Shown here: positions 1 to 9,700 of the stretch, in pieces
How the letters are laid out: every line of letters starts with the position of its first letter
Position numbering within the stretch: position 1 is the first letter of the stretch
Assembly (NCBI GenBank): GCA_963807925.1
Contig: CAWEDP010000002.1
Coordinates: forward strand, 1,860,001 to 1,924,000
Reading direction: 5' to 3'
DNA length: 64,000 nt
Origin: CAWEDP01 sp963807925
GTDB lineage: Bacteria > Acidobacteriota > Vicinamibacteria > Vicinamibacterales > CAVVIG01
Notes under the pieces: model-generated
Told to the model about the DNA's origin: nothing
The model's database searches: none
What the model saw: only the letters and a program-made list of their open reading frames with translations
Position numbers and translations under genes: made by a program

Positions 1-126
1 CAGAACTCAGTCGTCCCGCCCGGCTCCGATCCGATCTCGCGACCTGCCCGCGCACCGCCCGCCGCCCTCTTTCCCCTGATTTCCTGAAAGCTCGCCCGCA
101 CGCCTGACACCGCCGTCGACGGGAGA

Positions 127-152
127 GGCCTGTTGGTCTGTCATCACAGGCC
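127..152. repeat. Inverted repeat upstream of the metal-efflux operon
   Basis: GGCCTGT (127-133) and ACAGGCC (146-152) form a perfect 7-bp inverted repeat around a 12-base loop, ending 25 bases before the first efflux gene. It could be an operator for a metal-responsive regulator or simply a hairpin. No regulator gene lies beside the operon in the window. The remaining bases from 1 to 177 hold no gene I can support. Confidence 0.3.
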
Positions 153-177
153 GTGGCGACGTGGAGTGTTCGTGTAT

Positions 178-1461
178 ATGCGCATTCGTGTGCTGCTGTC
201 GTGTGCCGTGTTGTTGGTCGGGGCCCACGCCGCCGTCTCACAGGCCCAGGCCCCGCCCAGACCGTTGACGATCGCCGAGGCGGTGGACGAGGCTGTCCAG
301 CGAAACCTGTCGCTGCTCGCGGCCAGGAGCGACCTGTCCATCGCCGATGCGGCGCTCATGACGGCGAGGCTGCGGCCCAATCCGGTGCTGTCGGGAGGCG
401 GCGACAGCCTCGACCTGCTCGGCACCGGCTTCGACGCGGTCAACCAGGCCGGACCGCCGAACTATGCGGTTCGCCTGGACATCCCGTTCGAGCGCGGCGG
501 CAAGCGGGCGCTGAGGGCCGAGGTCGCGGCGTCGGCGAAAGACGTCGCCACGGCCCGGTTCGCCGACGCGATCCGCCGCATGAAGCTGGACGCGACGATC
601 GCCTGCATCGACGTCCTCGAAGCCAAGGCGCGCCTCCGCCTGGCCCAGGACAACCTGCAGGCGCTCGAGCGCCTAGTCGATCTCAACGTTCGGCGGCTCG
701 GCAGCGGGGCGATTCCCGCCCTCGAGGTGACGCGCTCGCGCGTCGCCATGCTGCAGTACCGTGCCGGCGTCCGACGCGCGGAGCTGTCGCTGACCGAAGC
801 GCGGCTCAGACTGCTCCCGCTCCTCGGCCGGAAGCCCGACGGAGCGGGCGTCGACATCGAGGACCACCTTGGGGTGATGCCGCTGCCGGCCCCCCTCGAT
901 CTCGCCGGTCTGCAGCAGTCGGCGCGGGCCACCCGGCCGGACTACCAGGCGCTGCAGCGCGACCAGGCGCACAGCCTGGCGGACCTCCGCCTGCAGGTGG
1001 CGGAGGGCAAGATCGATTACACGCTGGGCGCCGAATACCGCCGCGAGCAGGGCATCAACGGGCGCGGCAACACGATGGGCCTGTTCTTCAGCGCGCCGCT
1101 TCCGATCTTCAACCGCAACCAGGGCGAGATCGCGCGGGCCGAAGCCGCCGAGGAGAAGGCGCGGCGCTCGCTCGCGGCGCTCGACACCGAACTGGCCGGC
1201 GAGGTCGCCTCCGCGTACGCCGAGTTCGAGTCCGCACGCCTGCTCCTCGCCGAGATCGAGCGCGACCTCCTGCAGCCGTCGGCCGATGCGCGCGCCCGCG
1301 TGACCTACGTGTACCAGGCCGGCGCCAGCAGTCTCCTCGACGTGCTCGATGCGCAGCGCGCCTTCAACGACACGATGGAAACCTACTACTCGGCCCAGGC
1401 GGACTATCGCCGGGCGCTCGCGAAGCTGGCCCTGACGGTCGGAAGAGACTTCGCCGAATGA
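178..1461 (+). CDS. TolC/CzcC-family outer membrane efflux channel
   Basis: Outer-membrane channel component of a tripartite RND metal-efflux system, 427 aa. I chose the ATG at 178 because it opens directly on a signal peptide (MRIRVLL, a hydrophobic stretch, then an Ala-rich cleavage region near SQAQA). An upstream in-frame ATG at 133 would add a charged, unsupported leader. The protein has the two alpha-helical outer-membrane efflux repeats typical of the family, with long charged helices such as the stretch around AEAAEEKARRSLAALD. Its stop overlaps an ATG of the membrane fusion gene (ATGA at 1458-1461), and the pump gene follows, giving the order C-B-A. The substrate is inferred from the pump signature downstream. 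Confidence 0.88.
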   Translation: MRIRVLLSCAVLLVGAHAAVSQAQAPPRPLTIAEAVDEAVQRNLSLLAARSDLSIADAALMTARLRPNPVLSGGGDSLDLLGTGFDAVNQAGPPNYAVRLDIPFERGGKRALRAEVAASAKDVATARFADAIRRMKLDATIACIDVLEAKARLRLAQDNLQALERLVDLNVRRLGSGAIPALEVTRSRVAMLQYRAGVRRAELSLTEARLRLLPLLGRKPDGAGVDIEDHLGVMPLPAPLDLAGLQQSARATRPDYQALQRDQAHSLADLRLQVAEGKIDYTLGAEYRREQGINGRGNTMGLFFSAPLPIFNRNQGEIARAEAAEEKARRSLAALDTELAGEVASAYAEFESARLLLAEIERDLLQPSADARARVTYVYQAGASSLLDVLDAQRAFNDTMETYYSAQADYRRALAKLALTVGRDFAE

Positions 1462-1481
1462 GGTCGGATGGAGGATGCACC

Positions 1482-2681
1482 TTGAAACGGAGAATCGGCA
1501 GATCCGCCGCGTCGCGGCTCATCGGCTCCCTGACGCTGTCGTGCCTCGGGCTGGCCGCGATCGCGTGCGGCAGCGGCACCAGCGCCGCCGATCGCGGGTC
1601 GGCGGCTCAGCCGCCGGATACGGCCGCATCCGACGCGCCGCGGTCGGCGCGCACGGTGCGGCTCGACACGTCCCAAACGAGGCAGATCCACATCGAGACG
1701 GTCTCTCCCGGCGCGCCCGCCCAGGCGATTCACGCGACCGGCACGGTGGAGTTCAATGGCGATCGGCTGGCGCGAATCCTGCCCCCGGTGTCCGGTCAGG
1801 TTCAGGAACTGACGGTCAACATCGGCGACACCGTCCGCAAGGGTGACGTGCTGTTCGTCTTGAGCAGCCGCGAGGTCGCCGCCGCGATTGCCGACCACGT
1901 AGCGGCCCACAGGGATGCGGATCTCGCGCAGAAGACCTACGCCATGACCCAGGACCTCTTCGAGCACGAAGCCGCCTCGCGGATCTCGCTGCAGCAGGCG
2001 GAGAGCGATCTGGCCAAGGCCCATGCGCGAGTCCTCCAGAGCGAGGAGATTCTCCGCGTCCTCGGCCTCGACGTCGATGCGCTCGAGGATCCGAACCGCC
2101 TGCAGTCGAGGATTCCGATCCGCACGCCCATCTCCGGCACGGTGACCGAGCGGACGGTGACCGACGGCCAGTTCGTCGCGCCCGACAACGCGCTGCTCGT
2201 GATTGCCGACCTGTCGAGCGTGTGGGTGCTCGCCGACGTGTTCGAGCGCGATCTCCACAGCATCACGCCGGGCCAGAAGGCCGACGTCACGACGGCGGCC
2301 TACCCGGCCGACCGGTTCATCGCCGAGGTCTCGAGGATCGGGACGACCGTGGACGCGCAGACCCGCACGGCGAAGGTGCGATTTCTGGTGGCCAATCCCG
2401 GCCGGCGCCTGAAACCGGGGATGTTCACCTCGGCGAGCCTCTATCTGCCTGACACGGCGCCGGCCCTGAGCGTGGCGGCGAGCGCGGTCTTCGTCGAGAA
2501 CGGCCGGAGCTTCGCCTACCTGCAGCAGGACGACACGACCTTCCTCCGGCGCGAGGTCGAAACGGCACCGGGCAGCGGCGCGCGGCTTCGTGTCGTTCGG
2601 GGACTGGCGGCCGGCGACCGCGTCGTCAGCGACGGCGTCCTGCTCCTGCGTCAGCTCGAAACGGACGCGGCGCCGCAATGA
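1482..2681 (+). CDS. CzcB-like periplasmic membrane fusion lipoprotein
   Basis: RND periplasmic adaptor of about 399 aa that would bridge the inner-membrane pump and the outer-membrane channel. The start is uncertain. TTG at 1482 sits behind a GGAGG ribosome site and begins with a KRR n-region. ATG at 1458 overlaps the previous stop and would add 8 residues. Both lead to a lipoprotein-type signal ending in AAIAC (predicted lipid attachment at the Cys), followed by a Ser/Ala/Asp-rich linker. Biotinyl-lipoyl-like and beta-barrel segments are visible (VSGQVQEL, PISGTVTER, LKPGMFTSASLYLP). The 3' end overlaps the pump start by 4 bases. No His-rich metal-binding N-terminal segment is seen. Confidence 0.88.
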   Translation: MKRRIGRSAASRLIGSLTLSCLGLAAIACGSGTSAADRGSAAQPPDTAASDAPRSARTVRLDTSQTRQIHIETVSPGAPAQAIHATGTVEFNGDRLARILPPVSGQVQELTVNIGDTVRKGDVLFVLSSREVAAAIADHVAAHRDADLAQKTYAMTQDLFEHEAASRISLQQAESDLAKAHARVLQSEEILRVLGLDVDALEDPNRLQSRIPIRTPISGTVTERTVTDGQFVAPDNALLVIADLSSVWVLADVFERDLHSITPGQKADVTTAAYPADRFIAEVSRIGTTVDAQTRTAKVRFLVANPGRRLKPGMFTSASLYLPDTAPALSVAASAVFVENGRSFAYLQQDDTTFLRREVETAPGSGARLRVVRGLAAGDRVVSDGVLLLRQLETDAAPQ

Positions 2682-5600
2682 TCCGCCGCCTCGTGTCGGT
2701 CTCGCTCCACGAGCCGCTCCTCGTCCTGATGCTGCTGGCCCTGTTCGTCGGCGCCGGCCTGGCGGCGTTCCGATCGCTGCCGGTCGAAGCGTTTCCGGAC
2801 GTCACCGACATCCAGGTGACCGTCATCACGCTCTTTCCGGGCCATGCCCCGGAAGAAGTCGAGAAGCAGGTGACGATCCCGCTCGAGATCGGCCTGAGCG
2901 GCATCCCCAACGCCGTGCGGATGTTCTCGCACACACAGTTCGGCCTGTCGTACCTCATCCTCACCTTCAACGACGACGCGACCGATTACTTCGCCCGGCA
3001 GCAGGTGCTCGAGCGGCTGCAGGGCGTCGATCTGCCGCCCGGGCTGCAGCCCCAGCTCGCGCCGCTCTCGACCGCCATCGGCGAGATCTACCGGTACCGC
3101 GTCAAGGCGGACGGCTGGACCGTCGCCGACCTGCGCAGCCTGCAGGACTGGGTCGTCAGCCGCAATCTGAAGATGATTCCGGGCGTCGCCGACGTCGTGA
3201 GCTTCGGCGGCCTGATCAAGCAGTACCAGGTGACGGTGAACACCGCCCGCATGAAGGCGTACCACGTGACGCTGCAGCAGGTGTTCACCGCGCTCGGCCG
3301 CGGCAACGCCAACGCCGGCGGCAGCTTCCTCGAGCAGGGGGAACAGCAGTACCTCATTCGCGGCATCGGCATGCTGCGGACGAGCGACGACATCGGCGGC
3401 ATCGTCGTGTCGGAGCACGGCGGCACGCCGCTGCTCGTTCGCGACATCGCCGACGTCGAGGTCGGCGCGGTCCCGCGACAGGGCCTCGTCGGACAGGACG
3501 ACGACGACGAGATGGTGTCGGGCATCGTGCTGATGCGCAAAGGCGAGAATCCGTCGGACGTCCTGACGGCGGTCAAGGAGCGGGTCGCCGCGCTGAACGA
3601 TTCGATCCTGCCGAGGCCTGCCCGGATCGTGCCGTTCTACGACCGGACGACGCTGATCGACACGACCCTGACGACCGTCTTCCGGAATCTGATCGAAGGC
3701 GCCGTGCTCGTGGCCGTGGTGCTCTTCCTGTTCCTCGGCAACCTGCGGGCGGCCGGCATCGTCGCGTCGGTGATTCCGCTGTCGCTGCTGGCGACCTTCA
3801 TCGGGCTGCGCATCCGCGGGATTCCGGCGAACCTGCTCTCCCTCGGCGCCATGGACTTCGGCATCATCGTCGACGGCGCGGTCATCGTGCTCGAGAACAT
3901 CTTCCGGCACCTGTCCGAGCGGCGCGGACAGCATCACGTGCCGCGGGCCGTGATCCTGGACGCGGCGGTCGAAGTCGGACGTCCCACGCTCTTCTCGATG
4001 CTGATCATCATCATCGCGCATCTGCCGATCTTCACGCTTCAGCGAACCGAGGGACGCATCTTCGCGCCGATGGCCTACACGATCGTCTCGGCGCTCATCG
4101 GATCGCTCGTCTTCTCGCTGACGCTCGTTCCGCTGTTTGCAATGTTCCTGCTCGGGCGACAGCACCTCCACGGAGAGAACCTGCTCGTCCGCCTGTGCAA
4201 GCGCGGTTACGAGCCGCTGCTGCGCGCGGCGCTGACGCACCGGCGGGCCATCGTCGGCCTGGGTGTGGCCGTCCTGGCGGCGGCGCTGGCGCTGGTGCCG
4301 CGGCTGGGCAGGGAATTCCTGCCTGAGCTGAACGAAGGAGCGATCTGGGTGAACATCATGCTGCCGCCCGGCATTTCCGTGAGCGACACCGCCCGCCAGC
4401 TCCGCCGAATCAGGGCGACGCTCGGCCGGTTCCCCGAAGTGACCTCCGTCATGTCGAAGGCCGGGCGCCCCGAGGACGGCACCGATCCCAAGATGATCAA
4501 CATGGCGGAATTGCTGGTGGACGTGAATCCCGAGTCGGAGTGGCGGCCGCACGTCAGCCACGACGAGCTTGTGGATCAGATGAACGCCGCGCTCCAGACG
4601 ATCCCGGGCATCGAGCCGAGCTTCTCGCAGCCCATCCGCGACAACATCCTCGAGAGCATCTCGCAGATCGACGGGCAGATCGTGATCAAGGTGTTCGGCG
4701 ACGACACCGACGTGCTGCGGCGCACCGCCCTCGACGTGCTGCGAACCATCGCGCCGGTGCGCGGCGTGGCGCGGGCGTTCATCGACCGGGCCGGCCAGGT
4801 GCCGCAGCTCCAGATCGAGATCGACCGGGCGCGGGCGGCGCGCTACGGCCTGAACGTTGCGGACGTCGAGGACGTGATCGAGACCGCGCTGGGCGGCAAG
4901 ACGGCGACCGAGATCTGGGAGGGCGAGCGCCGCTTCAACGTGGTCGTCAGGCTCGCGGAAGAGGAGCGGCGCGATCCGGCGGCCATCGGGAACATCCTCG
5001 TGGACACGCCGGGCGGGCCGCGCATTCCGCTGTCGGAGGTCGCGACGATCGGCGTCGGCAGCGGCAGCATGAACATCGCGCGCGAGAACGGCACGCGGGT
5101 GGCGGCGATCGGCGTGTTCATCCAGGGCCGCGACATGGGCGGCATCGTCCGGGAGATGCAGGATCGGGTGAAGGCCGCCGTGCCCCTGCCCGCCGGCTAT
5201 TACACGGCCTGGGGCGGCGAGTTCGAGAACCAGCAGCGGGCCATGGCGCGGCTGAGCCTCATCGTGCCGATCAGCGTCTTTCTCATCTTCTTTCTGCTCT
5301 TCAACGCGTTCGGATCCGTCAAGGACGCGGCGCTGATCCTGATGAACGTGCCGTTCGCCCTGATCGGCGGCATCCTGGCGCTGCTATCTCACCGGCATTC
5401 ACCTGAGCGTCTCGGCGGCGATCGGCTTCATCGCGCTCTTCGGCCAGGCGGTGCTGAACGGCGTCGTGATGGTCAGCTACTTCAACCAGCTGCGCCGGAC
5501 CGGGATCGGCGCGCACGAAGCGGCGCGGCAGGGGGCGCTCGTGCGGCTGCGAACGGTCCTGATGACGGCGCTGCTGGCGATGCTCGGGCTGATGCCGATG

Positions 5601-5765
5601 GCGCTGTCGCACGGCATCGGATCCGAGGTGCAGCGACCCCTGGCCGTCGTGGTGATCGGCGGCCTCTTCTCGGCCGCGGCCCTCACCCTCATCGTGCTGC
5701 CCGCGATGTACGTGATGTTCTCGTCGAGCCACGTCCATCCCGGTCCGGCGGCCGAGAGCGCGTGA
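2678..5765 (+). pseudogene. czcA: CzcA-family heavy-metal RND efflux pump, interrupted by one +1 frameshift
   Basis: Proton-driven inner-membrane cation exporter. The signature DFGIIVDGAVIVLEN in the fourth membrane helix is the divalent-cation (Zn/Co/Cd) type of the HME-RND family rather than the Cu/Ag type. The reading frame is intact from MIRRLVSV to ALIGGILALL. One extra base between 5384 and 5388 then moves the rest (HLSVSAAIGFIALFGQAVLNG onward) into another frame that ends at 5765. With that base removed the product is about 1028 aa, a normal full length for the family, and the last membrane helices match well. The break is more likely a sequence error than decay, because both halves are well conserved. 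If it is real, the pump lacks its last membrane helices and is dead. Confidence 0.85.
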
Positions 5766-5815
5766 GCCGACCGGCCCATCGGACTCCGGTCGCGTGCGGG
5801 CGCCCGGGCGCACCC

Positions 5816-5844
5816 TTGATTCCGTCTGATTTCTTCTATATACT
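5816..5844 (+). promoter_or_regulatory. Predicted sigma-70 promoter for the padR gene (leaderless transcript)
   Basis: TTGATT (5816-5821) and TATACT (5839-5844) are separated by 17 bp and stand out in otherwise GC-rich sequence. A start point about 7 bases after the -10 box would fall at about 5851, one base before the ATG at 5852. The mRNA would then be leaderless, which fits the absence of a Shine-Dalgarno sequence. The overlapping AT-rich TATATACTGGAATA is a natural place for PadR autorepression. Confidence 0.5.
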
Positions 5845-5851
5845 GGAATAA

Positions 5852-6187
5852 ATGCCGGCCGCCCCTCCGCTGCGCCACCTGGATCTCCTGGTCCTCCTCG
5901 CCCTGCTGCGGATCGGCGACGAGGCGTACGGCCTCCCGGTGGCGCGCGCGATCGAGCGCGCGAGCGGGCGCGGCGTCGCGCTGGCCAGCGTCTACGCGTC
6001 GCTCGCGCGCCTCGAGCAGACCGCCCTGTTGACGTCGCGATGGGGCGAGCCGACGCCGGAGCGCGGCGGACGGGCCAAGAAACACTTTCGCATCACCGCC
6101 GCGGGGCTTCGGGCCGTCCGCAGCTCCCGGCGGACGTTGACGACGCTCTGGGACGGGCTGCCGCAGCTCGAAGGCGGCCGCGCGTGA
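5852..6187 (+). CDS. PadR-family transcriptional regulator
   Basis: Small DNA-binding regulator (111 aa) with the PadR winged helix: HLDLLVLLALL, then an AYGLPVARAIE helix, the ASVYASLARLE recognition helix and a KKHFRITAAG wing. PadR proteins usually repress their own gene and a neighbouring membrane or efflux gene and respond to small ligands. The next gene overlaps by GTGA (6184-6187), so the two are translationally coupled. This pairing of PadR with a membrane protein is frequent in Acidobacteriota genomes. The metal-efflux operon just upstream has its own start region and need not be a target. Confidence 0.88.
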   Translation: MPAAPPLRHLDLLVLLALLRIGDEAYGLPVARAIERASGRGVALASVYASLARLEQTALLTSRWGEPTPERGGRAKKHFRITAAGLRAVRSSRRTLTTLWDGLPQLEGGRA

Positions 6188-6792
6188 CGCGCCGTCCGCC
6201 GGCGCTCGCGCGATGGCTCCTGGCGCGCCTCGAGGTCGACCCCGCGCTCGTGGGCGATCTCGACGAGGCGTTCGCCCAGGGCCGATCCGCATGGTGGTAC
6301 TGGCGGCAGACCAACTGGGCGCTCGTCCTCACCGTCTGGGGCGGCGTCCGCTCCCACAAACGCAGGGCCGTCGGCGCGGTGGCGTTGAGCCTGATCGCGG
6401 TGTCGCTCGCCACGAGCGTCGGCGCCGCGGCAACCGGGCTCGCCGGCCGGTGGACCTGGACCGGCGGCGCCGAGACCTGGCGCGACGTCCCGGCCGGACT
6501 GCTGTACCGATTGCCGTTTCTCGTCGCCATGGGCGCGGCAGGCGCCGCGGGCGGATGGGTGCTGCGCCGGCTGCCCTCCGCGGATCGAGTGGCGATGGTC
6601 GCGATGTTCGCGCTGCTCCCGACCCTGTCGGCGAGTCTCTGGACGATTCGAGCGCTCGCGGCCCTCGTGTGGGTGGGCGGTCCGGCGGGCCTCAACGGCC
6701 TGTTCGCGGCGGCGGCATTCTGGGCGATGGCGATCGGCTGCCTCGTCGTCGCGGGCGCTCCAGCCAACGAGGCCACAGCCGCGTCGCGCTAG
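6184..6792 (+). CDS. PadR-coupled integral membrane protein of unknown function
   Basis: About 202 aa starting at a GTG that overlaps the padR stop. The N-terminus (RWLLARLEVDPALVGDLDEA, then SAWWYWRQTNWA) resembles the short prefix found before MacB-like permeases in Acidobacteriota. It is followed here by about four hydrophobic segments (roughly residues 60-80, 105-120, 130-150 and 165-185). No ATPase, permease or enzyme motif is visible. The role is unknown; an effector or sensor partner of PadR is an inference from coupling alone. It ends at 6792, sharing the four bases CTAG with the end of the convergent helicase gene. Confidence 0.65.
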   Translation: MTRRPPALARWLLARLEVDPALVGDLDEAFAQGRSAWWYWRQTNWALVLTVWGGVRSHKRRAVGAVALSLIAVSLATSVGAAATGLAGRWTWTGGAETWRDVPAGLLYRLPFLVAMGAAGAAGGWVLRRLPSADRVAMVAMFALLPTLSASLWTIRALAALVWVGGPAGLNGLFAAAAFWAMAIGCLVVAGAPANEATAASR

Positions 6793-9700
6793 CGGCCGGC
6801 GAACCCGCTCGTCACCCCGGCCGGGAGACGCCGGCCGGCCAGGGCGCTCGCCACCAGGTGGGCGACCTCGGGATCCATCGCGACCAGCGGCCTGATGAAG
6901 CCGCCTTCCATCACGGCCAGCGCGACGCCGTCGCGATACGCGATCCGGTTCGACGCGATGACGCGCACCCGTTCGTCGCCGGTGAGGACGCCGGTGAGGT
7001 TGAGCGGATCGGCGGCGCTGATCGCGACGAGCTCGCCTGCCGCCGGCGTGCGCCGCACCTCGCGCAGCCGGTCGACCGCTTCGGGCCGCGCGAACTGGTG
7101 GCCGGCAATGCCGGCGACGAATCGGCCGCCGCGGATTTCTCCACGCGCCTCGAGGCGGCGGTACACCGGCGTCAGTTCGCGCCAGGTCACCACGCGAGCC
7201 TCCCGGGCGAGCAGCCGGTGAAACACGACACCGTAGCGGGCGACGAGCGCGCGCGCACACACCTCGATCGCCTGGTCGCGCCCCTCGCGCGCCGCCTCGA
7301 TCGGCATCGCGGACCAGCGTCCTGCCGGCTCCCGAGGCCGGACGTGGCGTGACGGCGCCGGCCGGAGAATCGCGCGGACGCCGGCAAAGCTGTCGGACGC
7401 AATCAGTCCGCGTCGGGCGAGAGCGGCGATCGGCTCGTCCAGCGCCGCCGCATCCACGTCACAGAGGCGGGCCAGATCGCGGACGAACGACGCGCCGCGC
7501 GCCCGCAGCACATCGAGCACGCGCCGCGCGAGTCCGTCCAGGCGCGGGTCGCCCTCGGGCGGCGGCGAGCCTGACCCGGCGGCGGCGGCAAGCGTCCGCC
7601 AGGCGTCCGCGTGCTCACCGACAAACAGCGCGGCACGCAGGGAAGGGCTGCTCGCGCCGTTGGCCGGACGCGGCGCCGACAGCCGGCCCCAGCCGACCTC
7701 GCCGGTCAGGCACAGCAGATCGAGCATCGCCTTGTCGTAGCGGTCGAGGCGCGCCGGCAGCACGGCCCGTTCCCACGCCCGGGCCGGCAGTTCGAGACCG
7801 TCGAGCATGGCCGCGATTAGGCGCAGGCCGTCGATGCCGGTCAGCCGATCGGCCGGCGTCACGTGCTGCCATGCGAACAGGAACCGCATGAAATCGGCCG
7901 GCGCCACCGGCTCGATCTCCGCGCGCAGTCGATTCAGCGTGTATCGATGAATGCGCGCGAGGAGCGCGCGGTCGCACCACTGCAGGGGCCGCGGTCCTGC
8001 GAGCCCCTCGTGGGGGCTGAACTGGCCGCGGAGCACCACGCCCTGTCCTTCGAGCTCGACGAGCGCCGCATCGATGTCCGCCGTCGCGATGCCGGTGGAC
8101 CGGGCGAGCGCGTCGGCAGTCGTCGGCCCGGCGATCGAGAGTCGGCTCCGGAGGAGATCGACGATCGCGTCCTCCCGCGTCCAGCTCCGCAAGGCGCGGC
8201 CCGGCGGCGCCGCCAGCGGCGGATCCCCGCTGACGGCCGCCTCCGGCGGGATCCGGGCGACGGCCGGCCACCCGTGCGCCGCGACGATCTCGGGCACGCG
8301 CTCGGCGGCAACCCAGATGACGCCGGCCGGCGTGAGGCAGCGGCCGGCACGACGTGCGCGTTGCAGCGCGTCGAGCGCGCCAACAGGTGCCGTCGAGACT
8401 TCGTCCGTCGTCAGGAAGCCGGCGGTGACGAGCGCATCGTGCAGTTCGTCGGCATCGCGCGGATCAGGCCGTGCTTCGCCGCGTACACGATCGATCGCCG
8501 CGGGATCCAGCGCCCCGAGGTCCGCGGCCGTGGACGGCTCGGCCGCGCGGCGCGCGTAGACCGCCTGCGTCCGCCGCTCCTCGAGCGGCGCGTCGTCGAG
8601 AAACGCGTACGGACGGGCGTTCAGGATCTCGTGCGAGATGGGCGACGGCTCCGGCGTATCGCGCGTCACCAGCCGCAGATCGCCGGCATGAATGCGCGTC
8701 AGCACGCCGAGGAGTCCGCCGAGGTCCATCGCCTCCTCGAGGCAATCGCGGAGCGTCTGCGAGACGAGCGGATGGTCGGGAATCCGCCGGTCGCCCGGGA
8801 CGTTCTCGAGGCAGGCGGCCGCGTCGGGAAACACCGACGCCATCAGGTCGTCCGCCTGCATGCGCTGAAGCTGGGGCGGGACCCTGCGGCCGCCCCGGAA
8901 GCGGGGCACGGCCAGGGCAATCGTGCTGTTCCAGCGCCACCGCGTCTGGAAGACCGGCGCATCGAGCAGCGCCTGCACGAGCACGTCCCGGACGGTGGCC
9001 GGATGCAGATAGCGGAAGACGTCGGCGAGCGGGAACGAATGCTGCGGCCCGAGCGACAGCAGCACGGCGTCCTCGGTGGCCGCCGCCTGGAGCTCGAAGT
9101 TGAACTGGCGGCAGAAGCGCTTCCGCAGCGCGAGCCCCCACGCCTTGTTGATGCGGCTGCCGAACGGGGCGTGCAGAACCAGCTGCATGCCCCCGGATTC
9201 GTCGAAGAAGCGCTCGAGAATGAGCGTCTCCTGCGTCGGCAGCGCTCCGAGCGCCGCGAGGCTCGCCGAGAGATACGTCACCGCCTGGTCGGCGGCCACC
9301 TCGTCGGCGCCGGTTTCGGAGATCAGCCATTCGACGGTCCGGCTGAAGCCGGACACTACTGCCGAGGCTACCGACGCTGCCGAGGCGTCGACGACCGGCT
9401 GGTCCAGCCGGCGCTCGACGTCGCGACGCAAATCGCCGACCGCGCGCGACAGTTCGTCGCTGCGCGCGGGCGCTTCGCCCAGCCAGAACGGGATGTTCGG
9501 CGGCGCCCCCTTCGCGTCGGCGACCCGTATGACGCCGGCGCCCACCTGCACGACGCGCCACGACGCGTTGCCGAGCTGGAACACGTCGCCGGCGATGCTT
9601 TCGATCGCGAAGTCCTCGTTGAGCGTGCCGATGAACGTCTCCTCCGGCTCGAGGACGACGCGGTAGTCGGCCACTTCGGGAATGGCGCCGCCCGAGGTGA

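Noticed and set aside
2651..4561. Long open frames on the strand opposite the CzcA pump
   Set aside because: They mirror the codon structure of a well-conserved gene in GC-rich DNA, have His/Arg/Gln-rich low-complexity translations and match no domain.
5794..5813. Intrinsic terminator after the czc operon (GTGCGGGCGCCCGGGCGCAC)
   Set aside because: The stem is short and imperfect, no T-run follows, and such GC palindromes are expected by chance at this composition.
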